From Antitrichia curtipendula (taxonomy: Eukaryota > Streptophyta > Bryopsida > Hypnales > Leucodontaceae): DNA of 64,000 nt. The position numbers were made by a program, and so were the translations under genes. How positions within the stretch are numbered: the first letter of the stretch is position 1; each line of letters starts with the position of its first letter. This document shows positions 24,801-36,993 of this stretch, one piece after another. The DNA is taken from positions 11,098,001-11,162,000 of the forward strand of contig OX579642.1 of assembly GCA_951230915.1 (NCBI GenBank), written 5' to 3'. The notes under the pieces are model-generated. The model saw only the letters and a list, made by a program, of their open reading frames with translations, had not been told where the DNA came from and searched no databases.

Positions 24801-25141
24801 TATTTACAGTCTCTTCAACTTCTCTCCTTCATTTGCTTGTTAGAATTTTGAATGCTTGATTTGAAAGAACTAGCATGTCAATTAGTTATGATGTCTCATT
24901 TAGTTTTATGTGTGAGTGTTTGACAACTTGGACTTAACTTAGTATGTGAAGATCACAAGTTGGTACGTGCAAATCACAAACTTATGATTTCAAAACTAGT
25001 TTTCCAATTCAAAATTGAGTTTATTGATGGCGTGGATTCACTCAATTCATCCAAAATCCCTTGAGGTTGACTTTGATGGCTTGGACTCGATCAATCTACT
25101 CGGGCTCCTTTGGTACACTCTAGCTTTCTCTGGCTCATTTC
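21816..25141. other. AT-rich intergenic DNA with scattered repeat remnants
   Basis: It contains one copy of the ~120 bp dispersed module (22328-22450) and a decayed ATAGGTGCC-like cluster (23100-23250). A small GC-richer patch at 24410-24510 has no recognisable coding signal. No gene is supported. Confidence 0.45.
22328..22450 (+). repeat. Dispersed ~120 bp module, copy 2
   Basis: AAAAAGATCCATTATTTAG and AAGCACAATG, a CGCTTAGACATCC core, and an end at CGCTCATAC match the modules at 7020, 49134 and 51099. The CCATTGT/ACAATGG stem is weakened here. Confidence 0.5.
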
Positions 25142-25159
25142 CTTCACTACAACAAAATG

Positions 25160-26070
25160 GATGTTTTATGACTACAAAATATGACTGCAGTGAGTCGTAA
25201 AATCTCAAAATATGATTTTTGCAGAAACCACTATGGATGATGCGCGATATAACTGGGTCTAGTCATTACCGACTAGTCATATTTTTAATGAGTCATATTT
25301 GTAGTCATCTAGATTGAGAGTATAATTCGCCATATTTTGCCAACGTGGCGTATATGTTGACTACCCTTGAAGTTTTGACTTTCTCTTTAGTTGCCCAAAC
25401 AAAAAAAATATCCTACATGGCATATGACTCTATATAGTCATATTTTTGACTGACGTGGAACATGACTACAATGAGTCATATTTAGGTTGACATGACATAT
25501 GACTTTGTATAGTCATATTTTTGGTTGATGTGGAATATGACTTTTGTGAGTCATATTTTTTATTGATGTGATAAATGACTCTTGTGAGTCATATTTTTGG
25601 TTGATGTGGAATATGACTTCTGTGAGTCATAATTTTTATTGATGTGATAAATGACTCTTGTGAGTCATATTTTTGGTTGATGTGGAATATGACTTTTGTG
25701 AATTATATTTTCTATTGATGTGATAAATGACTCTTGTGAGTCATATTTTTTTGTTGATGTAATAAATGATTCTTGTGAGTCATATTTTTTTGTTGATGTA
25801 ATAAATGACTCTTGTGAGTCATATTTTTTTGTTGATGTAATAAATGACTTTTATGAGTCATATTCTATGTTGATGTAGAAAATGACTCTTATGAGTCATA
25901 TTTTCTATTGATGTGGAATATGACCTTTATAATTCATATTCTCTATTGATGTGAATTATGACTCTTGTGAATCATATTTTCTGTTGATATGGAATATAAC
26001 CTTCATGAGTCATTCAAAAAAAATGTAAAATATGACTGTTGTGAGTCATATTTTTGATTAATGTGGCAAT
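25160..26070. repeat. Left subterminal array of the CACTA element
   Basis: More than 20 units of the form ATGACT...TGTGAGTCATATTTT are spaced about 55-60 bp apart, with TTGATGTGGAATATG linkers. Each pair ATATGACT ... AGTCATAT is an inverted repeat, so every unit can form a small hairpin. Confidence 0.85.
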
Positions 26071-26879
26071 TTCTATGGAGTGTTACTAATAATTTAATGA
26101 ATGAATGTAGTCATTTTAAAAACAAATACATACAATTTTTGAGATGCACAAGAGACAATTACATTAAAAAAAAATATACAAGAAAGAATGTGACTCTTTT
26201 CAGTGACATTTATTAGTCACTAATACAAAATATATCACAATGACATTCTATAAATGTATATTCCCACACACTTATAGGATATGTATTCCTTACAAAGATG
26301 TGAAGATGTAACTGCCTTTCTAATGTTGTAAGTAGCCTCCAATAACTTTATTCCAGCTTCTGGTATCTACATATACAATCAACAAGGTTAATTTTCAGTG
26401 AATAAACAATATAGATCAATCCTCAAAGATTTAAGGCAACACAAAATATGTAGTATAAATTTAAGATTTAAAAAAAAGCCATAGCCAGTTAACCACTATA
26501 TCTTTATAAATTGAAAATAAAAAAGAAGAAAGAATAACACCATAACTACTATATCTTTAAAAATTATAAGTAAGTAACACGAAATAATGACATCATAACC
26601 ATTATTTCTCTAGAAATTACAAATAGACAAGAAAAAAGAATAACAATAGTGATAGAAAAAACAAAAAGCAAAAGATAACAAGTGCTGAAAGGTAAGATGC
26701 AACAAGAAGTAAGAAGGAGCTAGAATTAAAATGTAATAAGAAACAACAAGAAGCACAAATTAAGATACAATAAAATGCAACAAATAACAAGAAAAAGTAA
26801 AAAATAAGATGCAATAAGAAGCAAAAAGCAACAAGAACAAACAAAGAGTATAAACTAAGAAACAACAAGAAACATGAAC

Positions 26880-27430
26880 TAAGAGGCAACAAGAAACATG
26901 AACTAATAAGCAATAAGAAGCAAGAATTAAGAAGCACAGAAAAGGAAGAGTTAAAAGGTAGTAAGAAACAAGAACTAAGAGACAATAAAACTTAGGAGAC
27001 AAGAAGAAGCAAGAGCTAAAAGGTAGCAAGAAACAAGAACTAAGACTCTAAGAGGCAACAAAACTTAGGAGACAACAAGAAGCAAGAGCTAAAAAGTAGC
27101 AAGAACTAAGACTCTAAGAGGCAATAAAACTTAGGAGACAACAAGAAGCAAGAGCTAAAAGGTAGCAAGAAACAAGAACTAAGACTCTAAGAGGCAACAA
27201 AACTTAGGAGACAACAAGAAGCAAGAGCTAAATGGTAACAAGAAATAAGAAACAAAAACTGAGACTCTAAGAGGCAACAAAACTTAAGAGACAGCAAGAA
27301 GCAAGATCTAAAAGGTAGCAAGAAACAAGAACTAAGAGACAACAAAACTTAAGAGATAACAAGAAGCAAGAGCTAAAAAGTAGTAAGAAACAAGAACTAA
27401 GAGACAACAAAACTTAGGAGACAAGAAACA
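26880..27430. repeat. Purine-rich tandem repeat inside the CACTA element
   Basis: About seven units built on CTTAGGAGACAACAAGAAGC and AAGAACTAAGACTCTAAG; unit starts (CTTAGGA or CTTAAGA) fall at 26991, 27064, 27130, 27203, 27290, 27348 and 27413, giving irregular spacing of 58-87 bp. The complementary frames are Leu/Phe/Ser-rich and are not a gene. Confidence 0.8.
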
Positions 27431-27479
27431 AAGAAGAAGAAGAATAGTTAAATGTTGCACTTTGAAGGGGAGGTACAAA

Positions 27480-27570
27480 AAATGGCGGCTAAGGTTTTAA
27501 AACCCTAAATCAGTGGCGGCTAGGGCTTCAAAATCCTAAATTAGTGGCGGCTAGGGTTTCAAAATCCTAA
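27480..27570 (+). repeat. Three GTGGCGGCTAGGG-type repeats
   Basis: Three consecutive ~37-bp units read roughly GTGGCGGCTAGGGTTTC then AAAATCCTAAAT. They lie just after the purine-rich tandem array. The function is unknown. Confidence 0.6.
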
Positions 27571-28899
27571 TCATGTGACTTGTCTTAGTCATGCACATGA
27601 CTTGTTCTAGTCATGTGACTTGACATAGTCACACAATTGACCAAATATGACTATACTAAGCAACTAAGCTATTTTAATAATCAAATTTGATCCAAAGTGA
27701 ATACATGTTGACACTATAACTTTACAAGATGCTTAAAGGAAAATTGCAAGGCCTTAAGCACCTACAATTATAGAAAAAAAAGTGTACAAAAAGTATGGGA
27801 GTGAAAGTATTCAATAGAGGTGCTATTTAAATGCATCTTTGAAGTAAAATAAGGAATTATGCTTTTATAGTCTAAGTATATCCTTATAAGAACATCCAAA
27901 TAACCATCTTTTAATTGCAATACAAGCATGCGCATGCCTACAATGAGCCTCAATCTTCATATGAATAATTTTGTGACTCATATAGGGCCTACAGAGACCC
28001 TCTAAAATGTGACTTGTATGACATTGTTGTGAACCTTCCGAATAAATAAACAAACTTCAATATAGAACATGTGTGAGTGTTTTTAATATATCCTTGAGAT
28101 AAAGTATACACAATCATGTTCTTTATTGTTGAGTTAAGTCTTAAGTTGGATATTTAAGTATTCTTCGATTGGCATTCTAATCATTGAATAAAAAAATTCT
28201 AATGATAAACCATAAGTGGTTCACCTCTTAATTAAAACTGACAAAAACTATAAAATTAGAAGTTTGAGGTGGTTTTGGATGGTTTTGGCCAATCCGAGCC
28301 AAAGCTCTAGACTTCCAAATCCAAGTTGAAAATTTCAAAATTTTCATAGCTTAAATTGTAGAGTGTCGCATGCCTATTCAAAAATAGTAAAATCTTTACA
28401 GTGGGATATTCTTAGCAAAAATTATGGATAAATAAAGTTCTATCTCTTAAATTTTTTTCAAGACTTTATCTAACATTTTCTTCTAGCCTATAAGTCTAAA
28501 TTCACTTTTACTTTCAATATTGCATTGTAAATGTTATCTAAATGTAAGGTCCCTTTCTTGCTTGAATAAGATGAATTTTGATGTTTTTAATCCAAAATCA
28601 GTGCCCTTGATTTCCAATTTCATTATAACCTATTTTTCTTATTATTTATCCATTTTTAAAAGTGTGATATATTCTTGAAAACATTTAAAAATTACCTAAA
28701 TGATTTTGAAATCAAAGTTAGGTTTTAATAAATTCTTAAGTTTGAGTTAAACTTCTAAATTCTAATATAATTATGGTTTCTACCAAAAAAATAACAAAGT
28801 GCCAAATTCAAAGACATGCTTCAGAATCCATTTCCACTTCATCCCCATTTTTCAACATGCATATCATGGTTGTATCATAAGGCCTACCTTGATTCATTA

Positions 28900-29101
28900 C
28901 ACTACAAGAGAAAGGGTGTTTTAAGTAGTGTCCTAGACATCACGTCTTTTAAGTAACGTCTTTTAAGTAAGGTTTTAAGTAAAATTTTACTAAAAAGATA
29001 GTCTTTTTAGTAAAATTTTACTTAAAACCTTACTTAAAAGACGTTACTTAAAAGACGTGATGTCTAGGACACTACTTAAAACACCCCTTTCTCTTGTAGT
29101 G
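28900..29101. mobile_element. Palindromic CACTA-type MITE, 202 bp
   Basis: The ends are CACTACAAGAGAAAGG and its complement. The two ~100-bp arms are complementary throughout apart from one G insertion (GGG versus GGGG), with a loop of two or three bases. A short CACTA-type inverted repeat with no coding content is a classic MITE, and the near-identity of the arms implies recent origin or gene conversion. The TSD is unclear: ATT is seen on both sides but offset by one base on the left. Confidence 0.8.
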
Positions 29102-29136
29102 ATTTTTGTTGCGTTTTTTGTATCTTTGTATACAAC

Positions 29137-30055
29137 TTAACCCCTGAAGGTCAGAGATTATGTTTTCACCAAAATCGCTTCAAAAGTACTATTTCTAATA
29201 CAAGTACCAAATTTTAGAAAAAAAAAAAATTAGAAAAATGTAACCGTAGGATCTTGTATTAAACTAGTTTGAGAAGTTGTCAAAAAAAATTCAGAAATTT
29301 CTACTAAGTGGATTGCAAGATAATAGTGTTTTAATTGACAAAAATTAGGGCAGCTGCACTTCACAAGGTCACATTAGTATAAAAAAATGTCCAAAATGGT
29401 GGTACTTCTTTGGATTCATTCTTCAAGGCAAGTTGGCTACATGCTTGAAAGTTTTCAGATTATTTGGAATTGTAAAACATATAGGAAAAAAATAGTAAGT
29501 AGAAAGTGGTACAAAATGTTCAAAAAAATAAACTGTTAAGAATTTAAATATGGAATTGAAAAATGACAATTCCAACGATTGCAATGTTGTAATAAAAAAT
29601 CTACACCCAATGTTTTTATTTTTTTTCAAATATATTGAAAATTGAGTTAAATAAAAGACTTCAAAGTTTATTTTAGAATAGAGATTCCATAACTACTCTT
29701 AAAATAAAACTCTTCATAACTTTCATTTCATTAATCAAAATGGAATGATTCAAAGCTTCCCTTGTATATATAAATCTAAAGAACCAATTTCATATTTTAA
29801 TTTATTTTTTAAGTGATTTTTAAAGAAGTTTTTTCAACTGCTCAGACTGCCCGCCGACCAATGAAAATGACATATCATGCAATAACTTTTTAACCACATA
29901 GTCAATAGTTATGAAAATTGTTGGGCCTTAAAGCTACTCCTTGGGCAAATTTTGTGTGAAAATTTCAAAGAAAAAAAGAAAAGAGTTCCGGTTGTAGTGA
30001 GCTGCCTAAAATTGCTATGTAGTCAAAAAACGGTGTTTGATCCTTTAGGGGTTAA
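29137..30055 (+). mobile_element. TTAA-type (piggyBac-like) non-autonomous element, complete
   Basis: It is bounded by TTAA at 29137-29140 and 30052-30055; the TIRs are CCCCTGAAGGTC and GATCCTTTAGGGG. It lies inside the CACTA element, 35 bp from the palindromic MITE, so it is younger than the CACTA insertion. No coding sequence is present. Confidence 0.85.
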
Positions 30056-31259
30056 ATAATGACTTTACAACAAGGTGTATAAAATCTATCCATGATCAAA
30101 TTTTTTTTCTTTCAACATATTTCTTTCTACTTCTCTCTCTTGACTTTTTCCAAAAAAATTATATATATTTTTAGTTTTTCCTCTTTTTTTGGATTATTTT
30201 AGAATTGCAATCTTTGATTTCAATTACTAATAATTAATTTTTTTTTATTCTAGAAGTCAAACAATTGTATTGACATAATCCTCATAAGTGCTAAATAAGT
30301 ATCTATTGAAGACCTTAAAATTTCTTTTGGTCAACTATGCATATTACAATCAACAATATTTGCTTAATACAAAGTCAAAACTCTATAAAGGGGTCAACTT
30401 AGTCTTTTAAATATGCCTAACAGCCAAAAGCTTTAAGTAGTAACTTGGAACTTATACTTATACTTCAAACTTTTAGACTTTGAATACAAATGGCATTCTT
30501 CATTTGCTCTTGCTTTATGAATACTCAAGTATGAATTTTCTTACACTCTTTTTTCTCTCCTTAAATTAGATTTTATTCAAGCTTCAAGTATTTTTTCTAA
30601 AACCTCCAATCTTCAATCTACATCACTAGTTAACTGCATTAGATTTCACTTTGTATCAACCAATCTAATTAGCTTTTAATTTGTATAAGCCACTACAATC
30701 AATCACTATAATTAGTTAATCTGCTAATGCAACCAACTTGTTAGTGTACAAACTAGATGTGGATTCATGTCTTCATGACTTAAGGTATTTGTTAAACAAT
30801 ATTTTCCTTCTCTCTCATTAAAGAAATCAACAATCTCTATATTTGAACCAATACTTTATAAGACTATCTTTGTCACCAAATATATATTTCAACTTGAAAA
30901 AAATCCGCCATAAAGAACCAAAACATATTTAATATGCATTTTGAAACCCTTTTATTATCCTTTCCAACAAGATGGACCGGGAATAAATCCATGCCATCTA
31001 TTGTTTCATGTTATTAATTGTTTCACTTTTCTCTACTTCCTTTGTAATCCCTATAAGAAATCTAAATTTATTAATTTAAATATAAACATATGACACCTTA
31101 AATATTTGAACACAAATTCTACAATAGACACAACATACAACAACAACAAATTTTTAATAGGTATGAAATAAAATTATGCCTACACCCTAAGGAATGAGAT
31201 TACAACCAAAATACTAGAAGGTCATCTTAGATTGACCCCCTTTTCCTTGGACTATCCAA
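30056..31259. other. Interior of the CACTA element, no coding sequence seen
   Basis: AT-rich DNA without frames, motifs or repeats I can support; any transposase sequence once here is gone. Confidence 0.5.
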
Positions 31260-31938
31260 AAAGTAAAAAAATGATTCCCCCCCCCCAAATATGACTAAAG
31301 CAAAAATATGAGTAGGTGCTCTCCAAATATGTTCCCTGTCCAAATTTTCCATTAGTTGCCCCCAAAAGAGATAAAATGACTATTAAAAAAATGTGATTGC
31401 AAAATATGACTTCCCCCAAAATATGAATACAAAATATAACTCAAGCAAAAATATGATTGGTTGCTCTTCAAACATGTTCCTTGCTCAAAAAGAAAAAAAA
31501 ATGACTATGAAAAAAATGTGACTACAAAATATGATTCCTCAAAAAAAAAACTACAAAATATGACTCAAGCAAAAATATGACTAGGTGCTCTTCAAACATA
31601 TTCACTACCCAAATTTTACTTGGGCTACCCAAAAACAAAAAAAATGTGACTACCAAAAATATATGATTATAAAATATGACTGACACAAAAATATGACTAC
31701 ATAATATGACTAGACGTTTCCTGAATATGTTCCCTATTGTTCCCTATAAAGTACTTAGTTGTTCCCAATGGACGTATATTATACGCCCATGAAGAACGAG
31801 GCCAAAATATGACTGGCAGTCATATTTGCAGTCATATTTTTTTTCCAAAATGTCGGCCTTCCAAAATATGACTGCAAACAGTTGCCAGTCATCCCCAGTC
31901 ATATTTTTGTAGTCATAAAATGCAGGTTTTGTTGTAGT
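31260..31938. repeat. Right subterminal array of the CACTA element
   Basis: Repeated AAAATATGACTACAAAATA and CAAGCAAAAATATGACTAGG units, with GGTGCTCTTCAAACATGTTC linkers at about 130-bp spacing. Orientation is inverted relative to the left array. The last 60 bp pair with the left terminus (TTTTATGACTACAAAA). Confidence 0.85.
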
Positions 31939-31942
31939 GCTT

Positions 31943-33048
31943 GGTGGCTGGCTCGTTCCCCTTGCGACTGGCTCTTTGCTCTGCTTGACAAACTCATCCT
32001 TTGAACTGGCCCGTTTTTTACTATCAAGATATGCTCTCCACTCTAGTTCTCTCTAGTTCACTCTACTTCTCTCAAGTTCACTTTAGTGTATGTAGTTATA
32101 AAGACAACTAGGGATTAGATAAGAATCCCTAGAACTAATAGTAGAAGAGGAGAACTCTCTCTCACCTTGATATATGTTACAAACCTACTTTGAAAAGATC
32201 TACTTTTTTCTTCTTGCACACTTGGGTTTTACAACCTTTTGTAGTTTTGTTATGTTTCCTATTCTCAACACTGACTTTTTTTTTGGATAATCGAGAGCTA
32301 ATTCTAACACCTAAATTTAAATTAAAACAAGAAGGAAATTTAACTAATGGCTATCCTAGTTTTTTGTTGGGATTTCGGAATTTTTCTCTAAAATTAAACA
32401 AATCCTAGTTACCAACAAACTATAATTCTCACACTCATACATATTTTTTGGATTTTTTTGAGGATTTCCTTTCAAGCACTAACAAAATCACAATCACAAC
32501 TCTAAATTCTAGTATTTTTGTGGTTTTTAATTTTTTCTCAACTAAAAGAAAATTTGAACCAATAATACATAAATGTAGAGGTTCAACAAAATTAAACAGA
32601 ATAAAAAAAGATGAGAGGAACTTCACTATGTTGGAGAAATAACAAAAAGAGGGGAAACTAATGAGACCTATGGACCTTAAATTATCAAGGCAAGGCAAGG
32701 TTCTGCCACCCAATTTGTACCTACAAAACAAAGAATCGAATAAAAACTAAAGGTTAAAATTTCACCATACGTAATAACTCTAAACTAAATAGATAAAATG
32801 GAAAGGATGAACCTTCCCAAAGTTTTTTTACTTCATTTATTTGGTTCAAAGGCTTCCCATGAACTAGTTTAGTTTTAAATTAGAAAGAGAGACAGGGCTT
32901 CGCCATATGGGAACAACCCCAGGGCTAAGCTTGTAAAAAGAGACAAGAAACCACTAAAGGGCCCCTGATTTGAACTTCTTAGGACCAAAGGTTTGCCATA
33001 TGAAATGGCTTAGCCAAAATTCTAAGAAAATAGGATCAAACTTTTGCT
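31943..33048. other. Flank of the CACTA element with GCCATATG-type motifs
   Basis: No gene is recognised. 32690-33020 contains TTCACCATACG, CTTCGCCATATGG and GTTTGCCATATG, related to the AAAGCTTTGCC motif at 35960 and to inverted copies at 44348-47090. Confidence 0.4.
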
Positions 33049-35916
33049 TTAACCCCTAAAGGTTAGAGACTATATTTTCTCCAAAAATGCTCCAAAAGTG
33101 TCATTTCTAGTACAAATACTTTCTAGTAATTTTTGAAAAAAACATTTTTAGGCACATTTAACCATATGATCTTGTAGTATACTGGTTTGAGAAGATGTAG
33201 GAAAAAAATTCAGAAGTTTCCACCATGTGGATTGCAAGATATTAGTGTTTGAATTGACAAAAATCCTTTTTTTGTCCCTTCAAGAAAATGGGCAATTGCA
33301 CTTCACAAGATCACATTTGTATGAAAAAATGTCCAAAATGGTGGTTACTCTTTGGATTCCTTCTTCAAGCAAATTTTCTACATGCTGAAGAATTTTGAGA
33401 TAATTTGGAATTGTACAACATATAGGCAAAAAATAGTAAGTAGAAAGTTGTAGAAAGTGATTCAAAATACTAAATTGTTAAGAATTTAGTTATGAAATTG
33501 AAAAACGCCAATCCCAATGGTTGAAATGTTGTAATAAAAAATCTACATCCTATGATTTTTTTTTTCTAAAAATATTGAAAAATAAATAAGATAAAGGACT
33601 TCAAAGTTTATTTTATTTTATTCCCAAAATATTGAAAAATGAGTAAGATAAAGGACTTCAAAGTTTAATTTAGAGTAGAAGATCTATAAGTGCCCATAAA
33701 CTAAAACTCCTTGTAACTTTCATCATGTTAATTAAATTGGAATAATTCAAAGCTTTCCACGTATATATAAACCTAAAGAACCAATTTCTAATTTTTATTT
33801 TGGAAAAAAATGATTTTTTAAGAATTTTTTAAGTTGCCCGTGAACTAATGAAAACTACATATCATATAATAACTTTTTAACCATGTAGTCAAAAGTTACA
33901 AAAATTATTGGGCCTTGTAGATAGATTTAGATCCTATTTGGAAATTTCTAAATCAATAGTAAAGTTCGTTCCAAGGGAGGTCTTTTAAATAGGCTCACTT
34001 CTACAACGACAAAAGACAACTAAATAGGAAATAAAATACCGAGAAAAGCATACTTCCAACTTGAATTAATTTAATTCCTCACGGTTTGCACAACCTAATT
34101 GCTAAATTTATTAACACTCCATTCTTAAAACCACCAAGGTAAAATATCACCCAATTGGATTTGCTCTTTAATTCTCCAGTTGAATTCTTTCATCTTTTCC
34201 CAAATCGGTCTTGACTAGCACTGGTTTAGCCTTGAACTTCCAATTTGTCTTTGGCAGCTCTTAGCTTAACTTTAATTAGGACAGGTCACTTCTGTCTGAT
34301 TTCTTGTCTCCAACTTGGCTTGCGGTCGAGTCTTCTCTCACCAACTTGGTATCTTTTTGCTCACAAATCCTTTTTATATTTTTCTTATATCCAATCACTT
34401 ATAAATCACTTCTCGTTTCGGACCAATTGCAAACTCTCAAAATACCAATTTGGAAAACATTCAATCACAAACACTTCTGGCTACAAATTGGACTTCGCTG
34501 TCATCACACCACTCCAACAATTCCTATTCGGCTTAACATTTGAACTTCTTAGGCCAAATTGGAAACAACACATAAACCATGAACACATACACACATGCCA
34601 AACACACATGGAACACCAATTCGTTTTAATCCATCTTTATTTCACCGACTTGGTGACATATCACCGTTCCACAAAAATTAATATTGTTTGTAACTAGCTG
34701 ATTTGCTACAGTTCACTTCTCTGTAATCAGCTCTTCACTCCTACTTGGACAGTAAAATTTCCACTTCCCATCAACTCTTCATTCTCCAAATATCTCCACC
34801 ATAACATCAACCTATTAGGCCAGCATCACTATGCACAAATCCTAATAGGAATTAATTGCTCCACACGCAGCCATCTCTACGATGCTGCTCTTTAGACACA
34901 CCGATTTGGAACTTAAAATCTGCTCCACCACTCATCTGTTTTCCAAATCGGTTCTTCCCTATAATCACTTGACCAATTCGGACTTACTCCAAATTATAGA
35001 ACAGAACCACAAATTTAAGAACACACGGACCGATTAGGATCCTCTCCTTCTTCTCTCCACGAGAACACCGAAACTTCCTTCACCTGCAACTCCCAAATAG
35101 GACTTACACAGACACAATTCGACCTTGAATCACAGACACAATTCCCAACTGGGAAATACACAAGCACACAACTGGCTTGACACTCAAAACCAAACATCCA
35201 CACAAACGAAAAATCAAATACGCAGCCACTCCGACTGGGACTCGCACTGGCATTTTCTCAACAGTGGGTGCCTTCCAAATCGGAAAACTCAACCTTAAAA
35301 CCCCAAGCCAGGCGGTTCCATAACCAACTTGGTAATCTCCAAAACTCACAAACTGCCGAATTGAGACCTCGAACAATAACCGCAAAATAAACACCACATA
35401 ACTCATGAATTGGCACTTCTCCCATTACACAACCAACTCGGAGGATAAACGACCCTAATTGCCGAATAAACAAAAATCCAACTTAGAAAATAACCGCACT
35501 CCAATTCGGTAACACCAAGACAATTCCGACTTGGAATAACACACACAGCATTCTGCATGGAATCACCACTCTGTCTAATTCGGATTTATAACTCCTATTT
35601 GGGCTGATTCCCACCAGCAATTCCTACTTGACCAATTCCCATTTGGAAATAAACACACAAAATTGACTTTCCAAATTGACTTATACACATTCAAAATCAC
35701 CAATTTGGAACAAAAATTAAGAAAAACACAACATAAAATACACAAAAGCCATTATCAAAATCGCAAAATCAAATCCCAATAGGTCATTTACAGGCCTTAA
35801 AGCTATTCCTTGGGCACATGTTCTTTGAAAATTTCAAAGAAAAAAAAATATATTTGTAATGAGCTAACCAAAATTGCTATACTCTCAAAAATGGTGTTTG
35901 GTCATTTAGGGGTTAA
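33049..35916 (+). mobile_element. TTAA-type element split by a solo LTR
   Basis: The outer ends are TTAA-CCCCTAAAGG (33049) and CATTTAGGGG-TTAA (to 35916). The two parts, 33049-33915 and 35798-35916, together equal one ~0.99 kb family-1 element; the difference is the 1877-bp insertion at 33916-35792. A local tandem duplication of about 50 bp (AAAGGACTTCAAAGTTTA, near 33594 and 33650) makes this copy slightly long. Confidence 0.85.
33911..35797 (-). mobile_element. Solo LTR (TG...CA, 1877 bp) with 5-bp target duplication
   Basis: The insertion runs from TGTAGATAG at 33916 to CATTTACA at 35792 and is flanked by GGCCT (33911-33915 and 35793-35797); uninterrupted family members read GGGCCTTAAAGC here. 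TG...CA termini with a 5-bp duplication are the signature of an LTR-retrotransposon, and the absence of internal coding sequence makes it a solo LTR. Inside are many CCAATTTGG, CCAACTTGG and AATTCGGAC units. Strand is a guess from motif orientation relative to other copies. Confidence 0.8.
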
Positions 35917-36993
35917 AGACTAAACTTGACAATTAATCACCTACAAGAATATTGTCATACTAGGCGAAGTCAAAGCTTTGCCGTAGGTAAGTACTTAACT
36001 CTAGAACTTAACATAGACGTCAAAACATAAACTAATATGTATTTGTAATTCAAAGGCTCTAGGGAGATGCCGTCGAATTAAAAAAACTTGCGTAAGAAGC
36101 TAGTACATGGTTATGTGACTCTAAAACCAACATTTTGAGGACCAAATCTTCCAAAATTCAAACTTTAAGAGACTCAAAAGCACGTGCTATGGTTCCCAAC
36201 TAATAGCTTCACTAGAATTTGGCCGGGAGATCCTTAGGTTTTAGTATGGACTTAAAGATACTTTAAAAAATCAAAGTTGGGGACCAAACCTCTCAAAATG
36301 CCAAGCAAAATCAAGTTGGGGGGCTAAACCTCCCAAAATTCCAAGATGCAAAAATAACCAACTTGAAGTGACCCATGCATCCTTCAAAAAGTGTTTCAAT
36401 ACTTAGAAATATGAACAAATGCTCAGAAACAAAGAAAAGAACATAAAAATGGCCAAATTGGCCTCAAATGCCAATCCAACAACATGTTGGTGGTTTTGAA
36501 AATATGAAAAGGGGTGGCCACAAAATGTCCAAACAATGCAAGAAAAGGGGTATCGGAAATAATAGAAGAGAGACCTTATATATTTATCCAAGGCCTCCTT
36601 CTTTGTTTACCGGTGGATATTTTTTTAATTTACCTAAATATTTCTAAAACTAATCTTAATTAAACTTAAGGTAATTCTAAAGAATCTTTGTATAATCTTG
36701 GATTTTTTTAGAAGAAAGCTTCATTTAAAAATGAGATCTCGTTCAAATCAAATTCTCAATTTTCACTTAGATATTTCTAAAACTACCTCTAGATAACTGC
36801 TAATCACGCTAAAAAAGTCAAACCTATTACTGAACCCTCTCTATTTTTTAGGAAATAACTTGAAATCAAAACCAATTATGCCATTGTGTTTAGAAGGCCC
36901 AAATTAGCCTAAGAAGACCTTTTCCCCCTACTCCCAAGTCATTCAATCTTATAAACCACAAATGATAAATCCAAGAAAATGTCAAAAAATTCA
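35917..36993. other. AT-rich DNA with AAAGCTTTGCC-like motif
   Basis: CAAAGCTTTGCCGTAGG near 35971 and a related GATGCCGTCG at 36066. No gene is supported; the 62-codon frame at 36403-36591 has no motif. Confidence 0.35.

Larger units (their letters stand above)
25145..31939. mobile_element. CACTA (CMC/EnSpm) transposon, 6.8 kb, apparently non-autonomous
   Basis: The termini are CACTACAACAAAA at 25145 and its reverse complement ending at 31939, flanked by a perfect 3-bp target duplication CTT (25142-25144 and 31940-31942). All three are standard for the CACTA superfamily. Both subterminal regions are packed with ATATGACT / AGTCATAT units (25160-26070 and 31260-31925), the expected transposase-binding zone, in inverted arrangement. 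The inside shows no TNPD-like transposase or any frame over about 120 codons. It has a purine-rich tandem repeat at 26880-27430 and hosts two later insertions (28900-29101 and 29137-30055). Movement would need a transposase from elsewhere. Confidence 0.9.

Noticed and set aside
25160..26070. CRISPR-like array
   Set aside because: Repeats are inverted and spacers are themselves repeated linkers inside a CACTA element in a eukaryotic genome.
26617..27029. Leu/Phe/Ser-rich minus-strand frames (122 and 89 codons)
   Set aside because: They are the complement of a purine-rich tandem repeat and carry no domain; low-complexity artefact.
35015..35473. Minus-strand frames of 62-100 codons inside the solo LTR
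   Set aside because: They lie within a TG...CA-bounded LTR and show no gag or other motif.
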